NCBI GenBank assembly: GCA_035610835.1
Contig: CM069448.1
Span: 12,338,462-12,402,461 of the forward strand
Direction of reading: 5' to 3'
Length of the DNA stretch: 64,000 nucleotides
Source: Ophiura sarsii
Taxonomy: Eukaryota; Echinodermata; Ophiuroidea; Amphilepidida; Ophiuridae
Under the pieces are notes generated by a model. The model worked only from the letters and a program-made list of their open reading frames with translations, searched no databases and had not been told where the DNA came from. This document shows positions 50,102-61,406 of the stretch, piece by piece; positions within the stretch are counted from its first letter, which is position 1, and each line of letters begins with the position of its first letter. A program made the position numbers and the translations under genes.

Positions 50102-50454
50102 CAAGGTAAGGCGACGAAAAACCCTGGGCCCGACGGACCCACTTTTTACGTTTTTCAAGATTTTATTTATTTATTTATTTAGATTTTTTTTTCTCAAATC
50201 ATAAAATCAGCCGTTTTTTTGCCCGAAAATCTGTCTAAAAATGTTTTTCACCAATTTGTAAAATAAATGTGGCCAAAATCTGACGCAAAAAAAAATTCAT
50301 AACTTTTTCACAAAACTCCCGATTTTTGCAGATTTTGGTGACATTTTAGGTTTTAAAAAATAAATCATTTAAAAATTTTAAAAAAACACTGAGTGACCCT
50401 AATTGACAGATCTGTCCGTCCGTAAAACAGGGTGTGTGTTTTTCGTCACCTTAG
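50102..50454. mobile_element. MITE-like element with AAGGTGACGAAAAAC ends
   Basis: AAGGTAAGGCGACGAAAAAC at the left against the complement of GTTTTTCGTCACCTTAG at the right, with an inner GACGGACCC / GTCCGTC pair and an A/T homopolymer-rich core. The layout resembles the GGCC-ended family. Confidence 0.55.
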
Positions 50455-50459
50455 GGGAA

Positions 50460-52500
50460 ATTAATTTAGAGGCCATTCTCAAGGTTATACTGAATGAGGA
50501 GGGTTGTGGGTCAGAACTGTGTTGCAAACACTTTTGTGTTCCCTCTAAAATGGCAGCTAATCCAAAACATGGGATCTCTCTATTGGAAAATTACTCCCCA
50601 CCTCATGTTTCATCCTGAATTGGTCATAGCCAGAAGATCCACTACTGGAACTGTGGAAACCAGTTACAGGACCACAGGAACCAGTGGTTCCAGGATCACA
50701 AGAACCAGTGGTTCTAGAGCTGATAAAAATGGTATGGCCAGATTATTTCCTAGTAGTAGGTTTCAGTAGTGGATTTAGAGATTACTCAACATGTAGGCAC
50801 CCTCACCCTCAAGTGCATTGATTTTTTAGAAACAAAAAATATATGCATGTATTGACCTAATTCATACACGACACTATACAATTTAAGCATAATTTTGATC
50901 AATGTAAAACTTTAAAAAAACACAATGTTAACAAGTTTGCTAACACCACAGTGAAAATCAGCGGACGATTCCTGAACAATGAATCAAAACAAAGCGTGCA
51001 AGGCATGCATTGAACGGTTCATGTACACTTTCTGATTGGTTCGACATTACTAAGAGTGTATAAATTTAAGTCATTTTAAGAACCACCCTTGGTCATAGAT
51101 CCTGCAATAAGCAACTGATCATGTTTTGAGATTGCACCAAAATAGTCTAAATGCTTTTCTATAGTATGATCTATACACTTATGTTGAAAGTAAATGCAGA
51201 GCAAAGGGTACTTCATATTAATCAGTTTAGATTCACAACTATAGTAAACAGACAGTTATTTACACATGTTGTCTTAAATGCAAAATTTGTTGTCATTATG
51301 TTTTTATTTATTTTCTGTACTTGTACCCGTCCAATAAAAGAAGTTATACCTTGATTGCATCAGTTAGATATATTGTATAACTGTTGAAAAAATATCAGAA
51401 ATGTATTAAGTATATATATATTTAAATATATGTAAAGTCAGCTTACAATTTATTCTCCTTGTTTTCAACTCAAATTTTTCATTTCACATTCCTATCATAA
51501 AAAGCCACACTTTTGCTTAACACTATACCTCCAGAGAAAATATATTCCTACCATTATTAATTGTAGATTTTATGCTAGAGCTATGTGTAGGTATCCCACA
51601 GTCATTAGAGTAATTGCATGCTACAAACTGACCGTGAAATCAATTATTTTATATGAAATGCAACTTCAAAATTCAATTTACATCATTCTTCTTCAGTGAT
51701 GCATGCATCTCTCTCCGAAGATAACATTGGTGATTTGGTTCTTTAGATCTTGCAGATCAGCTTGTGTTTTTTGGAAGACTTGAAAATTTGAAACATAGTA
51801 TCACTACACCCCAAAAGAAAAGATGTATGGTGTAAAATCTGGGGAGTAAGCTAGCCACTCTGTAAAATGTTTAGAATTTTAATTCAGCTTTTAAAACAGC
51901 TTTGCACAGCTTTCAAACAGCTTTGCACTTATTATGAAACGATATGTTGCATACAATACTCGGAGGTACACAAGAATTGTCACTAACGTAACATCTGGTT
52001 TTCAAGAATCATGGCTGATCTCCTCTAGGAGTATAATATTCTTCTAAATGATGTTGTGGTTTTTTTTATGATACACCTTGTTTAATCCAGTGAATAGCTG
52101 TGATGACCACCGTGCTACCACATCTGCAGATTTCTGCTCTAATAACTTACCACTCTGTTTTTGTTACAATGTTAAATTTGCTGTGAAAAATGTTTTAAAA
52201 ATCTAAATTGAAATGTCTAGGCATCATATTTTATCTTAAACTGAAACAATATAAAGTCTTGCATTACTATTTACCATGGTTGCGTAAACAAAAATCTTGA
52301 TATTGTGATATAAGGTCATGTAAAAAAAAATACCAGTATCCATCCCTGCTCGCTTCCTTTTTCCTGGCCGGATTATTATTTTATTTTTTAAGGTCCTTCA
52401 TTGTTTATAGTAGAGACCTTATGGCTGCATCCTTGAATATCTGTGGAGGAGTTTTGGGGGGGGGGGGGGTCAGTCTGTCAAACATTTTGTATACACTTTT
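50460..52500. other. No gene or clear repeat recognised
   Basis: AT-rich sequence with short frames only. GGAACCAGTGGTTCCAGGAT-like duplicated words lie at 50640–50720. Nothing with family similarity is seen. Confidence 0.4.
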
Positions 52501-52539
52501 TGATTTTCTCCATTTCTTTTTCATACAAAGTCCATCTTG

Positions 52540-52915
52540 GTGCATTCATGTTGACCTTCATATATGTCAATGAGGTGTAAGGTAAGCTGAAAACATAAAA
52601 AATGCCCATTATTTTGTGTATAATGACCAATTGCAACAAAACATTGATCATACATGCAACACGGGAACCTTCATATGTTAATGAGATCAAAGGTCGCATA
52701 TCACGGTCAAAGGTCATTGGAGGCAAAGTTGTAAAATAAGCTGAAAACATCAAAAATTACATTTCTTTTGGTTGCATACAAAAACTGATTGCAACCAAAC
52801 TTGGATCATACCTGCAACATGACAACCTTGATATGTCAATGAGGTCAAAGATTAAACGTCAAAGTCAAAGGTCATCTGAGGTCAAGTTGTAAAATAAGCT
52901 GAAAACATCAAAAAG
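52540..52915. repeat. Tandem repeats of about 150 bases rich in AGGTCA
   Basis: Three diverged copies contain ATATGTCAATGAGGTCAAAG, GTTGTAAAATAAGCTGAAAA and CATACCTGCAACATGACAAC. AGGTCA half-sites recur, but this is a property of the repeat and not evidence of receptor binding. Confidence 0.75.
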
Positions 52916-53378
52916 TGAGGGTCTCTCGGATGAGAAACCTCTTTTTTTTAACTTGGCCTAATTTGTAAAATGTATAGAATTAAAAGCTAGATCCAGTAAA
53001 AAATGTTTAGCCCTATCTCTTTATGTGTAACAGGCACAATTTTGAATTTCCATCATGGGGGACAATTTTGAGGTATGTCGGTATTTTTCGGAAACACACA
53101 AAAAAGAACAAAGGCAGTCACGTTTGCGTACTTGAGTCGTGTTTCTCTCCACGTTAGCAGGATTAAAATGTATGCTCTCAAGCATTTTCCAAAAAATATT
53201 GACATACCTCCAAATTTCTAAACTAGTTTATAAAGCTGTGATGAAATGTCTATTGATAAGGTCCTCTAATCTTGGTAGATTTGCAATAACAGACTTGTTT
53301 CATTATACTAACTATTTTTTTGTGGGATTTAACACATTTTTAGAATAAGTGGTGAGTTGAAAGTTATCTTATTTATCT

Positions 53379-53911
53379 AAACACAACACCAAAAGTAAGT
53401 CCCCCTCTCAAAATTTCGTCATAACATCGTAAGGTAAAACATTTTACCAATAAAATTTAGTTAGAAATAATCCTATGACTGTTTCCTAAATGGTGTTTGA
53501 AAATGATAGATGTCCATGATTTCATGGCTGAATGAGCTCAAATGAATGACAAAAACTGCCCTTCTCAAAATTCACAAAAGTTTATGAATTGCTTCTCACT
53601 AATGGAAAAACACCCGTGGTTGAGCAAATATTACTGCAATGTCACGTGTAATCCATTCATGATCATTCAGCCATGTAAATCCACTTCTTGGCTCAGATAT
53701 TCGCACAGTGAGTTGTGACTTTTGAGATGGGCAGTTTTTGTCTTTCATTTGAGCCCATTCAGCCATGAAGTCATGGACATCTTTCATTTTCAAACACCAC
53801 TTAGGAAACAGTCATAGGATTATTTCTTACTAAGTTTTATTGGCAAATTTTGTTACCTTACGATGTTATGACAACATTTTGAGAGGGGGACTTACTTTTG
53901 GTGTTGTGTTT
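53379..53911. mobile_element. Foldback element with about 180-base arms
   Basis: AAACACAACACCAAAAGTAA pairs with the complement of TTACTTTTGGTGTTGTGTTT. Further inside, CATGATTTCATGGCTGAATG pairs with CATTCAGCCATGAAGTCATG. Confidence 0.85.
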
Positions 53912-54776
53912 ATAAAGTTAGGGGGGGGGGGGATATGAATGTTTTAACATTTTAATTATGAGTATTATCTAATATCGTGTACCAAAGTTAACAAAGGTGA
54001 GGGTATATTTCAAATTGATACAAAATAGATTCCATATGATCTCATGCATTGAGATGGACACAGTGAGCAAATTGAATCTGATGATTTGGATATTTTGCAT
54101 GTCTGTGACATGTGTTGCATGTTCATGTATGGTATGTAAAGCCAAACAAACAAAAAGTTTCCAGTAGTGCACGTGCATTTCACTGAGACGCTTGATCCTT
54201 GCGCATTTTATTTTTTTAATAGGAAAAACAGAAAAGATTATTGTTAGGGCGCCATCTTTTGTCAAAATTATGTCCAAATGGCGATTGACCACATACAGCA
54301 ACCACGTAAGTGAAAATCTGCAGCGAAAATCACATTTTACGAGCATAAGAGTAGCAAAAATGCACAGATATGACCAAATAAAACCATTTCAAGTGAATCT
54401 CCACTATGAATTTGACCAACAAAAATTAAAAACCGCTTTTTGCATTTGACTTTTCAGGCTTACTATACTGGAAACAAACCTTTTTTGTTGTTGTGCCTAA
54501 GATGAGTAAGGTTATAAATCTTATGCTTGTAAAATAATAGCTCAATAACATCCGGACAGTATAAAGTCAATCTAAATGTCTTTGACTTGCGTAGGATGTG
54601 TGCCTGAATGTCATAATCCTAAAGTAATTAGTTACTCAGTCCTATAGATGTATAAGATAAAAGATTGAAATCGAATTCAATCGAAATGTCTTTGACTTGT
54701 GTGGGCTGTATACAATCGAATGTGCCTGAATGTTATATCCAGTCCTAAAGTAATTAGTTACTTAGTCCTAAGGATG

Positions 54777-54958
54777 TACTGTAAAGCATGAAATGTTCGC
54801 GGCATTTTAATTTCGCAAATCACAGACTTCGGCCTTTTTCGCAGCATAACATTTCGCGAATGTGTTGAGTAGTTATTACAGGCCTTTAAAAAGCTAAACA
54901 TTCGCGTGCATGAAAATTTCTTGAAATTATGCACGCGAACATTTCATGCTTTACAGTA
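54777..54958. mobile_element. 182-bp MITE with TACTGTAAAGCATGAAATGT ends
   Basis: A 24-base terminal repeat (TACTGTAAAGCATGAAATGT then TCGC) with an exact complement at the right. TA lies at both ends. It sits inside one unit of the ATGTCTTTGACTTG array. Confidence 0.85.
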
Positions 54959-56748
54959 TGAGAAAGGTTATAAGGAAAGATTGAAATTAGATTCAATCAA
55001 AATGTCTTTGACTTGTGTTGGCTTATAACAGTGAATGTTCCTTAACATTAACTACCCAGTAGTACAATTTGTACGAAGAATGTTATAAATCTTCCTGTTT
55101 TCAATAGATAGCTCAACATCAAAGTCAATCAAAATGTCTTTGGCTTTATATACAATGTGTGGGCTTAATGCAATTGAATGTTCCTTAACGTTATCAGTAC
55201 TTAAAACCCTAAGGGTAAAATATATTGGATGTTTTTGTTATAGATCAATACCAACCTGATGATGGCAGCAAGTTCAGTCAGACTTGCGTCGATTGAATAT
55301 GTTTGAATGTTCATGAATGTAATTATAGTTTTTGGATTGCTTAGTACAAGTATAAGTTATGTGTTTGGAATAGATCACTTACATCTGTCAGCAAATTATT
55401 ACTGAAACTCTCAAATACCGTTTAGTGGATTTTATTTTCGTTTATAGACGGGTTTTTTTAGTTTTGAGTAAAAAGTAATGTGACGAGATCAAGCGAAATG
55501 AGTCACGTGTCAGCGGTTTTGATCTTTAATATTTGTCCATCATTTAAAAGCAGGTGAAAATGCTACAGTATAGTCCAAACTCAACTAAAATTGAACGTCT
55601 AGAAGTTTAACAAACAATTTACCAATTGAGAAAACAAAGTAAAACAAACTAATATGTTACTTCTTTTTACATAAAACTCAAAATCAATGCTGCCCCACGT
55701 CCTCAGGTCATCCGGGGCTATGTAATGATTGTAGTGTGGTAATTTCTGATTGATTTATAGTTCATGTTTGAACTTACATATTGATGTATTCTCACATAAC
55801 CTTAACCATTATCGGACCAACAACTGAGTGAGCAAACCTGCGCTTTACATGCGCGTTATACCACACCAAATCGCGCCTCCGCTTGATGCACATTTTGGCC
55901 ACATTTTTGGACTTGCGCACAATACAATTTTACGTTCTTTCAGTTGCTGTTTCTATTCGGTCGAAGGCCATCATCTGAAGAGTGTAGCATGGATTTAGTA
56001 TGAGACTATTAAGTCATGTAAATGCCTATTGTCTAAAGGTTGACTCATCATTCATGTATAATTCAAAATAAATATTTCTGACATCCGACTTATTCTGCTT
56101 AATCACATCACATATGTGATTTGTTCGTTTTGCACATGCACAGTTTCTATCCATAGATGCTATGTATTATGTATGTAACATTTTGCATTGGAATAATATT
56201 TTGCCAAAAAAAAAATCAATTTGCAACTTGTGAAAATAATTACTTATACAGTGACTATTGAGCAGTCAAGTTTTCGGGTTGTATGCCATCATGAACTTTA
56301 ATGTAATTGAATGTTTATAAATGTTGTATAGTCATACTGAGTAGGTGTAATTATCGTATGCTTGGAATAGAGATATAATAAAGTGTACAATATGTTTCAA
56401 GGTTACTTTTACTCGTAAAATTCCTAATCGTGATTCTCACATTGTCATTTAGCCTGCAGTATGGGAAATCAATATGCTTGTAATAGATCAATAACACCCA
56501 GACAGTCAAGTCAATCTAAATGTCATGGACTTGCATGGGCTATATACAATTGAACGTTCCTTAAATATGATTACCAACACATCCTAAAGAACGTATAAGC
56601 ACCCAATTCTAAAGTACATATAAGTACGGTTATATTTCGTAGATAAAAATAGTTCTCCTTTCACCGTAACAAAAGTGCTCGATCAGAGGTATTAGAGAGT
56701 TGTATAAAGTCAGTGGTGGAAAAAGGTTTAAAGCATTTCTTTTTATTA

Positions 56749-56799
56749 CGTCTCCTATCACTACAGCCCGTTTCGCCCGAAGGCTCATCAAGTACAATG
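56749..56799 (-). ncRNA. Degenerate hammerhead-ribozyme-like motif, minus strand
   Basis: Reading the minus strand: TTGATGA, a stem AGCC-TTC-GGGC-type helix, CGAAAC, a short loop, then GTA and GTGATAGG. This fits the hammerhead order CUGAUGA–stem II–GAAA–stem III–NUH. The first core C is T, which should weaken or abolish cleavage. Confidence 0.45.
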
Positions 56800-56848
56800 T
56801 TTATTTACCATTGATCCCAATTTGAATTGAGAGAATGTAACTAAACAT

Positions 56849-56899
56849 TATACCACACCTGATTAGCCGTCGGGCAAAACGGGCTGTAGTGATAGGAGA
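56849..56899 (+). ncRNA. Degenerate hammerhead-ribozyme-like motif, plus strand
   Basis: CACACCTGATTAGCCGTCGG then GCAAAACGGGCTGTAGTG. The CAC before CTGA can pair with the GTG after GTA as stem I, and AGCC/GGGC-type bases form stem II. Core changes (G8 to T; GAAA to AAAA) suggest loss of activity. Confidence 0.45.
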
Positions 56900-57159
56900 T
56901 AGGAGATGTAATAAAGGAAATGCTTTAATTTAAACCTCTTTCCACTACTGACTTTATATAGGTATGGTTATAAATAGCTATGTTTTTGCAATAGATCAAT
57001 AACAGCTCAAGAGCAAAGTCATTTAGAATGTCTTTGACTTGCGTTGTATTAAAACAATTGAATATTCCTTAATGTAGTTAAATATTCATGAATGTCGTAT
57101 AGTCATACCGGATGAAGTTATAAATCTTAGGCTTGGAATAGATACAAGCCTGTGAGATG

Positions 57160-60100
57160 TACATCATAGTTGAAAGAAGTAAATGGACGTAAACAGACGC
57201 AATATTGGCAAAGTTTCAAGGGTTGATAATCCCAACAGTTGTGTCACTACGCGCTCTTCTTGGCGTCATGTTGCTACGACGATGCGCGTTTCTTTACAGC
57301 TTTGTGTGCTGTTCTGCCTCCTCCCCATTCCGTTAATATCACAACTGTCGGAATCTTCATACGGCCTCATTTATTCATAGTCCCTATTTTTTAGTCTCCT
57401 TATGTGCATTTCTCATACACCACCCTTGTTTTGGTGGTTATTTTGTATCCCCCCGTAAGAGTGATCTTGATATCAAGCTCACTATCTGTGTTTTATATTC
57501 TTCACTTTTTTGTTGTTCTTTGTTCATAGACTTAATCCTTTGTGTCCTATTACATTGTCTGTCTAGTGTGTCAAAACCAAGTAATTAAGTAATTTGTTTT
57601 GTATCTTCTCGCCTACCTTTCACTCTTCTCTGATTATCTTTCTTTTATCTCTCTACATTTCCCATTTGAACAATCTTTATGTACTACTGTAATATATGCA
57701 ACAAACATATTCACCTATGCTCAACTTACATTCGTTGTCAATCGTGCAACTCCAAACATGCCCATGTAAAGTGTATCAACCGGTCTCACCACAACTTCAA
57801 TAGCTGGAGCTGTTCTAGTTGTCCCAGCTCACCAACCCTCCCTTTTAACCATTTTTTGCACAATGATGACTTCTTCGCGGCACTATCCAACTTCTTCTCC
57901 GACACCAAAACTAACATTGCCAAACTGAACTCATTATGCTTTAACCCACTACTAACCGATCCGATCTCAGATCAGACATGTGATCACCCGTCACTACTAC
58001 TATCACACCGCAACCTCTCTAACCACGAGTGCAATTACCACACAGATGATAGCCTCAACAACATCAAGCTCACAACTGATCCAAATTCGCTATCAATGCT
58101 TCACTTCAACTGTCGTAGTATCTCCAATGCACATGAGCACATCTCTACTTATCTGCACCAATTGAAACACCAATTCTCACTTATTGCCTGCTCTGAAACA
58201 TGGCTTACTCACAATAAATCCCCTCCTCAATGTGACAACTACAACTACATCGAAGGTCCACTGACTGGTAGAGGACGTGGAGTATGCATGTACCTTAGAT
58301 CAGATATGAAGTACAACTCCACTGATTTTACTCTGGGACCAGAAGCAGACTCACTATTCATTGAAATCACCATCAAACACAATAACACTACTAAAAATAT
58401 CATTGTCGGGGTCATCTACAGACTGCACGAGCACACAATTACCAACTTTAACACTAACTGGGAAGCACTCCTTAACAAACTTAAAGCAACAAACAAGGAC
58501 GTCTACATCCTTGGAGACTATAACATCAACTTACTCAACTACAATACAAATCCGCACATTAACGACTTCATAAATACCTCACTCTCTAACTCGTTCATTC
58601 CTAAAATTGACAAACCGACTCGTATCACACGCACCAGTGCAACTATCATAGATAACATCATAACTAACTCCACCGACATGAACTCAACCACGGGCATCCT
58701 GGTCACCGACATCTCTGATCACTTTCCCGTATTTCACATCACTTCTCACCGAAACACACAACGCATGACACCACCCTCACGTAAAAGAGATTTTTGTGAA
58801 CACAACACCTCACTCTTCAACACAAAACTGCAAGGGGAGACATGGGAGACCACCATCAACTCACCCGATCCCGACACTGCTTACAACAACTTCATCAATA
58901 TTTACACAAAGCACTACAACTCTTCATTTCCACTCAAACGTTCATCAATGAAAAAGAGCGCATACACACGTAAACAGCCATGGATCACGAGTGGAATTGT
59001 AAGATCAATCAAACACAAGCAAACACTCTATTTGAGTTACCTCAAAAAGAAAACACTGCAAGCTGAGGAGAGGTATAAAAAATACAAAAACAAACTAACT
59101 CACATTATTCGACTTGCAAAGAAAACATATAACACTGACCAACTTCACAAACTCAAGCACGATCTTACAAAAACATGGAAGTTCCTGAACACAATCATTG
59201 GCCGGAAACGCAAAGACAACACATTACCGGATCACTTCACTCACAGCGACACAGTCCACACTGATCCCAATGACATTACTAACAAATTTAATGATTATTT
59301 CACAAACCTTGGTAAAAATCTGGCTAATAAAATCCCTCCTGCGGACAAACCCTTCACCGCTCACCTTTCAAATAGCCCACTAAACTCATTCTTCTTCAAC
59401 CCAATCACTCTTCAAGAACTGCATGACCTGCGTCACCTTCTTAAATCCGGTAAAAGCTCGGGCACAGACAACATCGATCCCGGAATTGCTAACAAATCAT
59501 TTGATCACATCACAACACCTCTTCTGCACATCTTAAACCAATCACTACTCACGGGTATTGTACCACACAAACTTAAATCTGCAAAAGTCATCCCTGTCTT
59601 CAAAAGCAAAGACCAGCACAGCATAACTAACTACAGACCTATTTCCGTATTGCCACCCTTCTCCAAGATTCTTGAGAAAATAGTCCACACCAGATTATAT
59701 AATTTCCTGGACAAAAACAATACTCTCGTCAATGAACAATACGGATTCCGGTCAAAACGGTCAACCTACATGGCACTTCTTGAACTCACTACTAACCTCA
59801 CACATGCACTCAAAAAGAAAGATCACACCATGGGTATTTTCCTAGACCTGTCCAAGGCATTCGACACAATAAACCATAATATTCTCCTTGCCAAACTGCA
59901 CCACTATGGTATTAGGGGCATCGCCCTGGAATGGTTTGAAAACTATCTCACCCACCGCACCCAATCTGTTCATGCACTAAATCATCAATCAACCACTCGG
60001 GAAATCACTGTTGGAGTTCCGCAGGGATCCATCTTAGGACCCCTCCTTTTCATTATTTACATGAATGACATAACTAATACAACTAATATGCTAAAACTCA

Positions 60101-61406
60101 TCCTCTATGCAGACGACACAAACATCTTTCTTTCTCACTCAAACCTTGATTCACTTTACCATAACATGAACACTGAACTAACCCACATCACTGACTGGTT
60201 CAGGGCAAACAAACTTTCCTTAAATGTCTCTAAAACTAACTACATGCTTTTCTCATCCAAAACTCCTCACCACTCTCACAAAATCACAATTGACAGTCAT
60301 GACATCTCACAAGTTCACACCACAAAATTCCTTGGCATCACCATAGATGATAAGCTCACCTGGAACCACCACATAAATACTATTACCACTAAGGCATCTC
60401 ATGCCATTGGTACCATCTACAGAGTTAGGGATCATCTTCCACGGCACATTCTGAAATCACTCTATAATACGCTGGTTCTTCCACACCTCAGCTACTGCAA
60501 CATAATATGGGCCTCAAACTATCAATCCAGACTTGCCAGCTTAAACATCACTCAGAAATGGGCCATTCGCACAATAACCAATTCACGACGCATGACACAC
60601 ACTTTACCTCTCTTTCACCAACTCAATACATTGAAAATCAACGATATCAACCAGCTACAAACGGCACTATTTATGCACGACCACTTCTATAACAACCTTC
60701 CTCCAAATTTCGCAAACTATTTCACCACAAACCGTCAGATACACGCACACAACACAAGGCAAGCACACAAATTTCATCTTCCTCTCCCAACGACCACAGC
60801 TGAGAAACATCAGATACTCTACTATGGTGCTAAGCTCTGGAACGCTCTTCCCAACACTCTCACAAATATCACAAACAAACATACATTTAAAAGGCAGCTC
60901 AAAAAATGCTACATTTCTACATATGATACACACACCACACATACCATTCTTTCTCTAAGTAAAACATAAACTTTGTTCGCTCCTCTTCTTTTCTCTTCTT
61001 CTCATCTACCTCTATTTTCATTCTATCCCCTCTCCTTCCATGCCTTCCTCTTGTAGAACATAACAAATGACTTAACTTACTTTTAACTTGGCAACTTTTG
61101 TCTCTTGTCATGTACATGTGTTCTGTATTGTTCTCTTTTTGTTTCTGTGTGTCTTTGTCAAGTGTATTGTTATTGTCATGATTGTGCTGTTATGTCTGAT
61201 CTCGTTTCGTGTTTTCTGTTCTCCCGTCATTAAAAATGCTCTAATTATTATCATTTTATTTTTGTGTCAAGGGTCCCCGTTATATAAGCCCGTCTATCAG
61301 GGTTTCCACTGGGGTTCCTAGCCTCTATTCCATATTGTATTGTAATTTCTTTGTATTACTTTTGCTGAATAAATTGAATTGAATTGAATTGAATTGAATT
61401 GAATTG
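57160..61406 (+). mobile_element. Apparently full-length LINE with TTGAA tail
   Basis: 5' leader of about 500 bases, one 1096-codon protein, about 400 bases of 3' UTR and a (TTGAA)n tail at 61373–61406. The exact 5' boundary is uncertain; the flanking ATGTCTTTGACTTG repeat family is recognisable up to about 57150. The element is inserted in the old repeat array. Confidence 0.8.
57679..60969 (+). CDS. LINE protein: PHD finger, apurinic endonuclease and reverse transcriptase
   Basis: Non-LTR retrotransposon protein of the CR1/Jockey group, 1096 residues, no interruption. Residues 4–48 form a C4HC3 PHD-type zinc finger (Cys4, 7, 20, 23, His29, Cys32, 45, 48). The endonuclease follows: MLHFNCRSI (about 140), CSETWL (about 172), GDYNIN (about 280) and SDHFPVF (about 347), supplying the catalytic Asn, Glu, Asp/Asn and Asp-His. 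The reverse transcriptase has AKVIPVFKSKD, NYRPISVLPPFSKILE, YGFRSKRST, FLDLSKAFDTINH, GVPQGSILGPLLF and YADD at 810–813. It ends with the usual KLWNALPNTL region. A separate ORF1 was not identified; the short frame at 57183–57380 lies in the leader. All catalytic residues that can be checked are present, so the copy may be active. Confidence 0.92.
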   Translation: MYYCNICNKHIHLCSTYIRCQSCNSKHAHVKCINRSHHNFNSWSCSSCPSSPTLPFNHFLHNDDFFAALSNFFSDTKTNIAKLNSLCFNPLLTDPISDQTCDHPSLLLSHRNLSNHECNYHTDDSLNNIKLTTDPNSLSMLHFNCRSISNAHEHISTYLHQLKHQFSLIACSETWLTHNKSPPQCDNYNYIEGPLTGRGRGVCMYLRSDMKYNSTDFTLGPEADSLFIEITIKHNNTTKNIIVGVIYRLHEHTITNFNTNWEALLNKLKATNKDVYILGDYNINLLNYNTNPHINDFINTSLSNSFIPKIDKPTRITRTSATIIDNIITNSTDMNSTTGILVTDISDHFPVFHITSHRNTQRMTPPSRKRDFCEHNTSLFNTKLQGETWETTINSPDPDTAYNNFINIYTKHYNSSFPLKRSSMKKSAYTRKQPWITSGIVRSIKHKQTLYLSYLKKKTLQAEERYKKYKNKLTHIIRLAKKTYNTDQLHKLKHDLTKTWKFLNTIIGRKRKDNTLPDHFTHSDTVHTDPNDITNKFNDYFTNLGKNLANKIPPADKPFTAHLSNSPLNSFFFNPITLQELHDLRHLLKSGKSSGTDNIDPGIANKSFDHITTPLLHILNQSLLTGIVPHKLKSAKVIPVFKSKDQHSITNYRPISVLPPFSKILEKIVHTRLYNFLDKNNTLVNEQYGFRSKRSTYMALLELTTNLTHALKKKDHTMGIFLDLSKAFDTINHNILLAKLHHYGIRGIALEWFENYLTHRTQSVHALNHQSTTREITVGVPQGSILGPLLFIIYMNDITNTTNMLKLILYADDTNIFLSHSNLDSLYHNMNTELTHITDWFRANKLSLNVSKTNYMLFSSKTPHHSHKITIDSHDISQVHTTKFLGITIDDKLTWNHHINTITTKASHAIGTIYRVRDHLPRHILKSLYNTLVLPHLSYCNIIWASNYQSRLASLNITQKWAIRTITNSRRMTHTLPLFHQLNTLKINDINQLQTALFMHDHFYNNLPPNFANYFTTNRQIHAHNTRQAHKFHLPLPTTTAEKHQILYYGAKLWNALPNTLTNITNKHTFKRQLKKCYISTYDTHTTHTILSLSKT

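Larger units (their letters stand above)
56702..56960. mobile_element. Inverted pair of retroelement ends carrying hammerhead-like motifs
   Basis: TATAAAGTCAGTGGTGGAAA through CAGCCCGTTTCGCCCGAAGG is inverted at 56866–56960 (GGGCTGTAGTGATAGGAG through ACTGACTTTATATA). The layout resembles the inverted ends of Penelope-like elements, but no protein fragment is attached. Confidence 0.6.
54530..57150 (+). repeat. Diverged array of repeats with ATGTCTTTGACTTG
   Basis: At least six units at about 54570, 54690, 55000, 55135, 56520 and 57030 share AATGTCTTTGACTTGYGT, TGAATGTTCCTTAA and AATAGATCAATAAC blocks. Spacing varies from about 120 bases to over 1 kb because other elements have inserted. The part near 56440 (CATTGTCATTTAGCCTGCAG) recurs at 61440, beyond the LINE. 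Confidence 0.7.

Noticed and set aside
52540..52915. Cluster of AGGTCA nuclear-receptor half-sites as an enhancer
   Set aside because: The sites recur because the 150-base unit is repeated; there is no independent sign of regulation.
57183..57380. 65-codon frame upstream of the LINE protein
   Set aside because: Possible leader peptide of the LINE, but too short, without a zinc knuckle or coiled coil, to call an ORF1.
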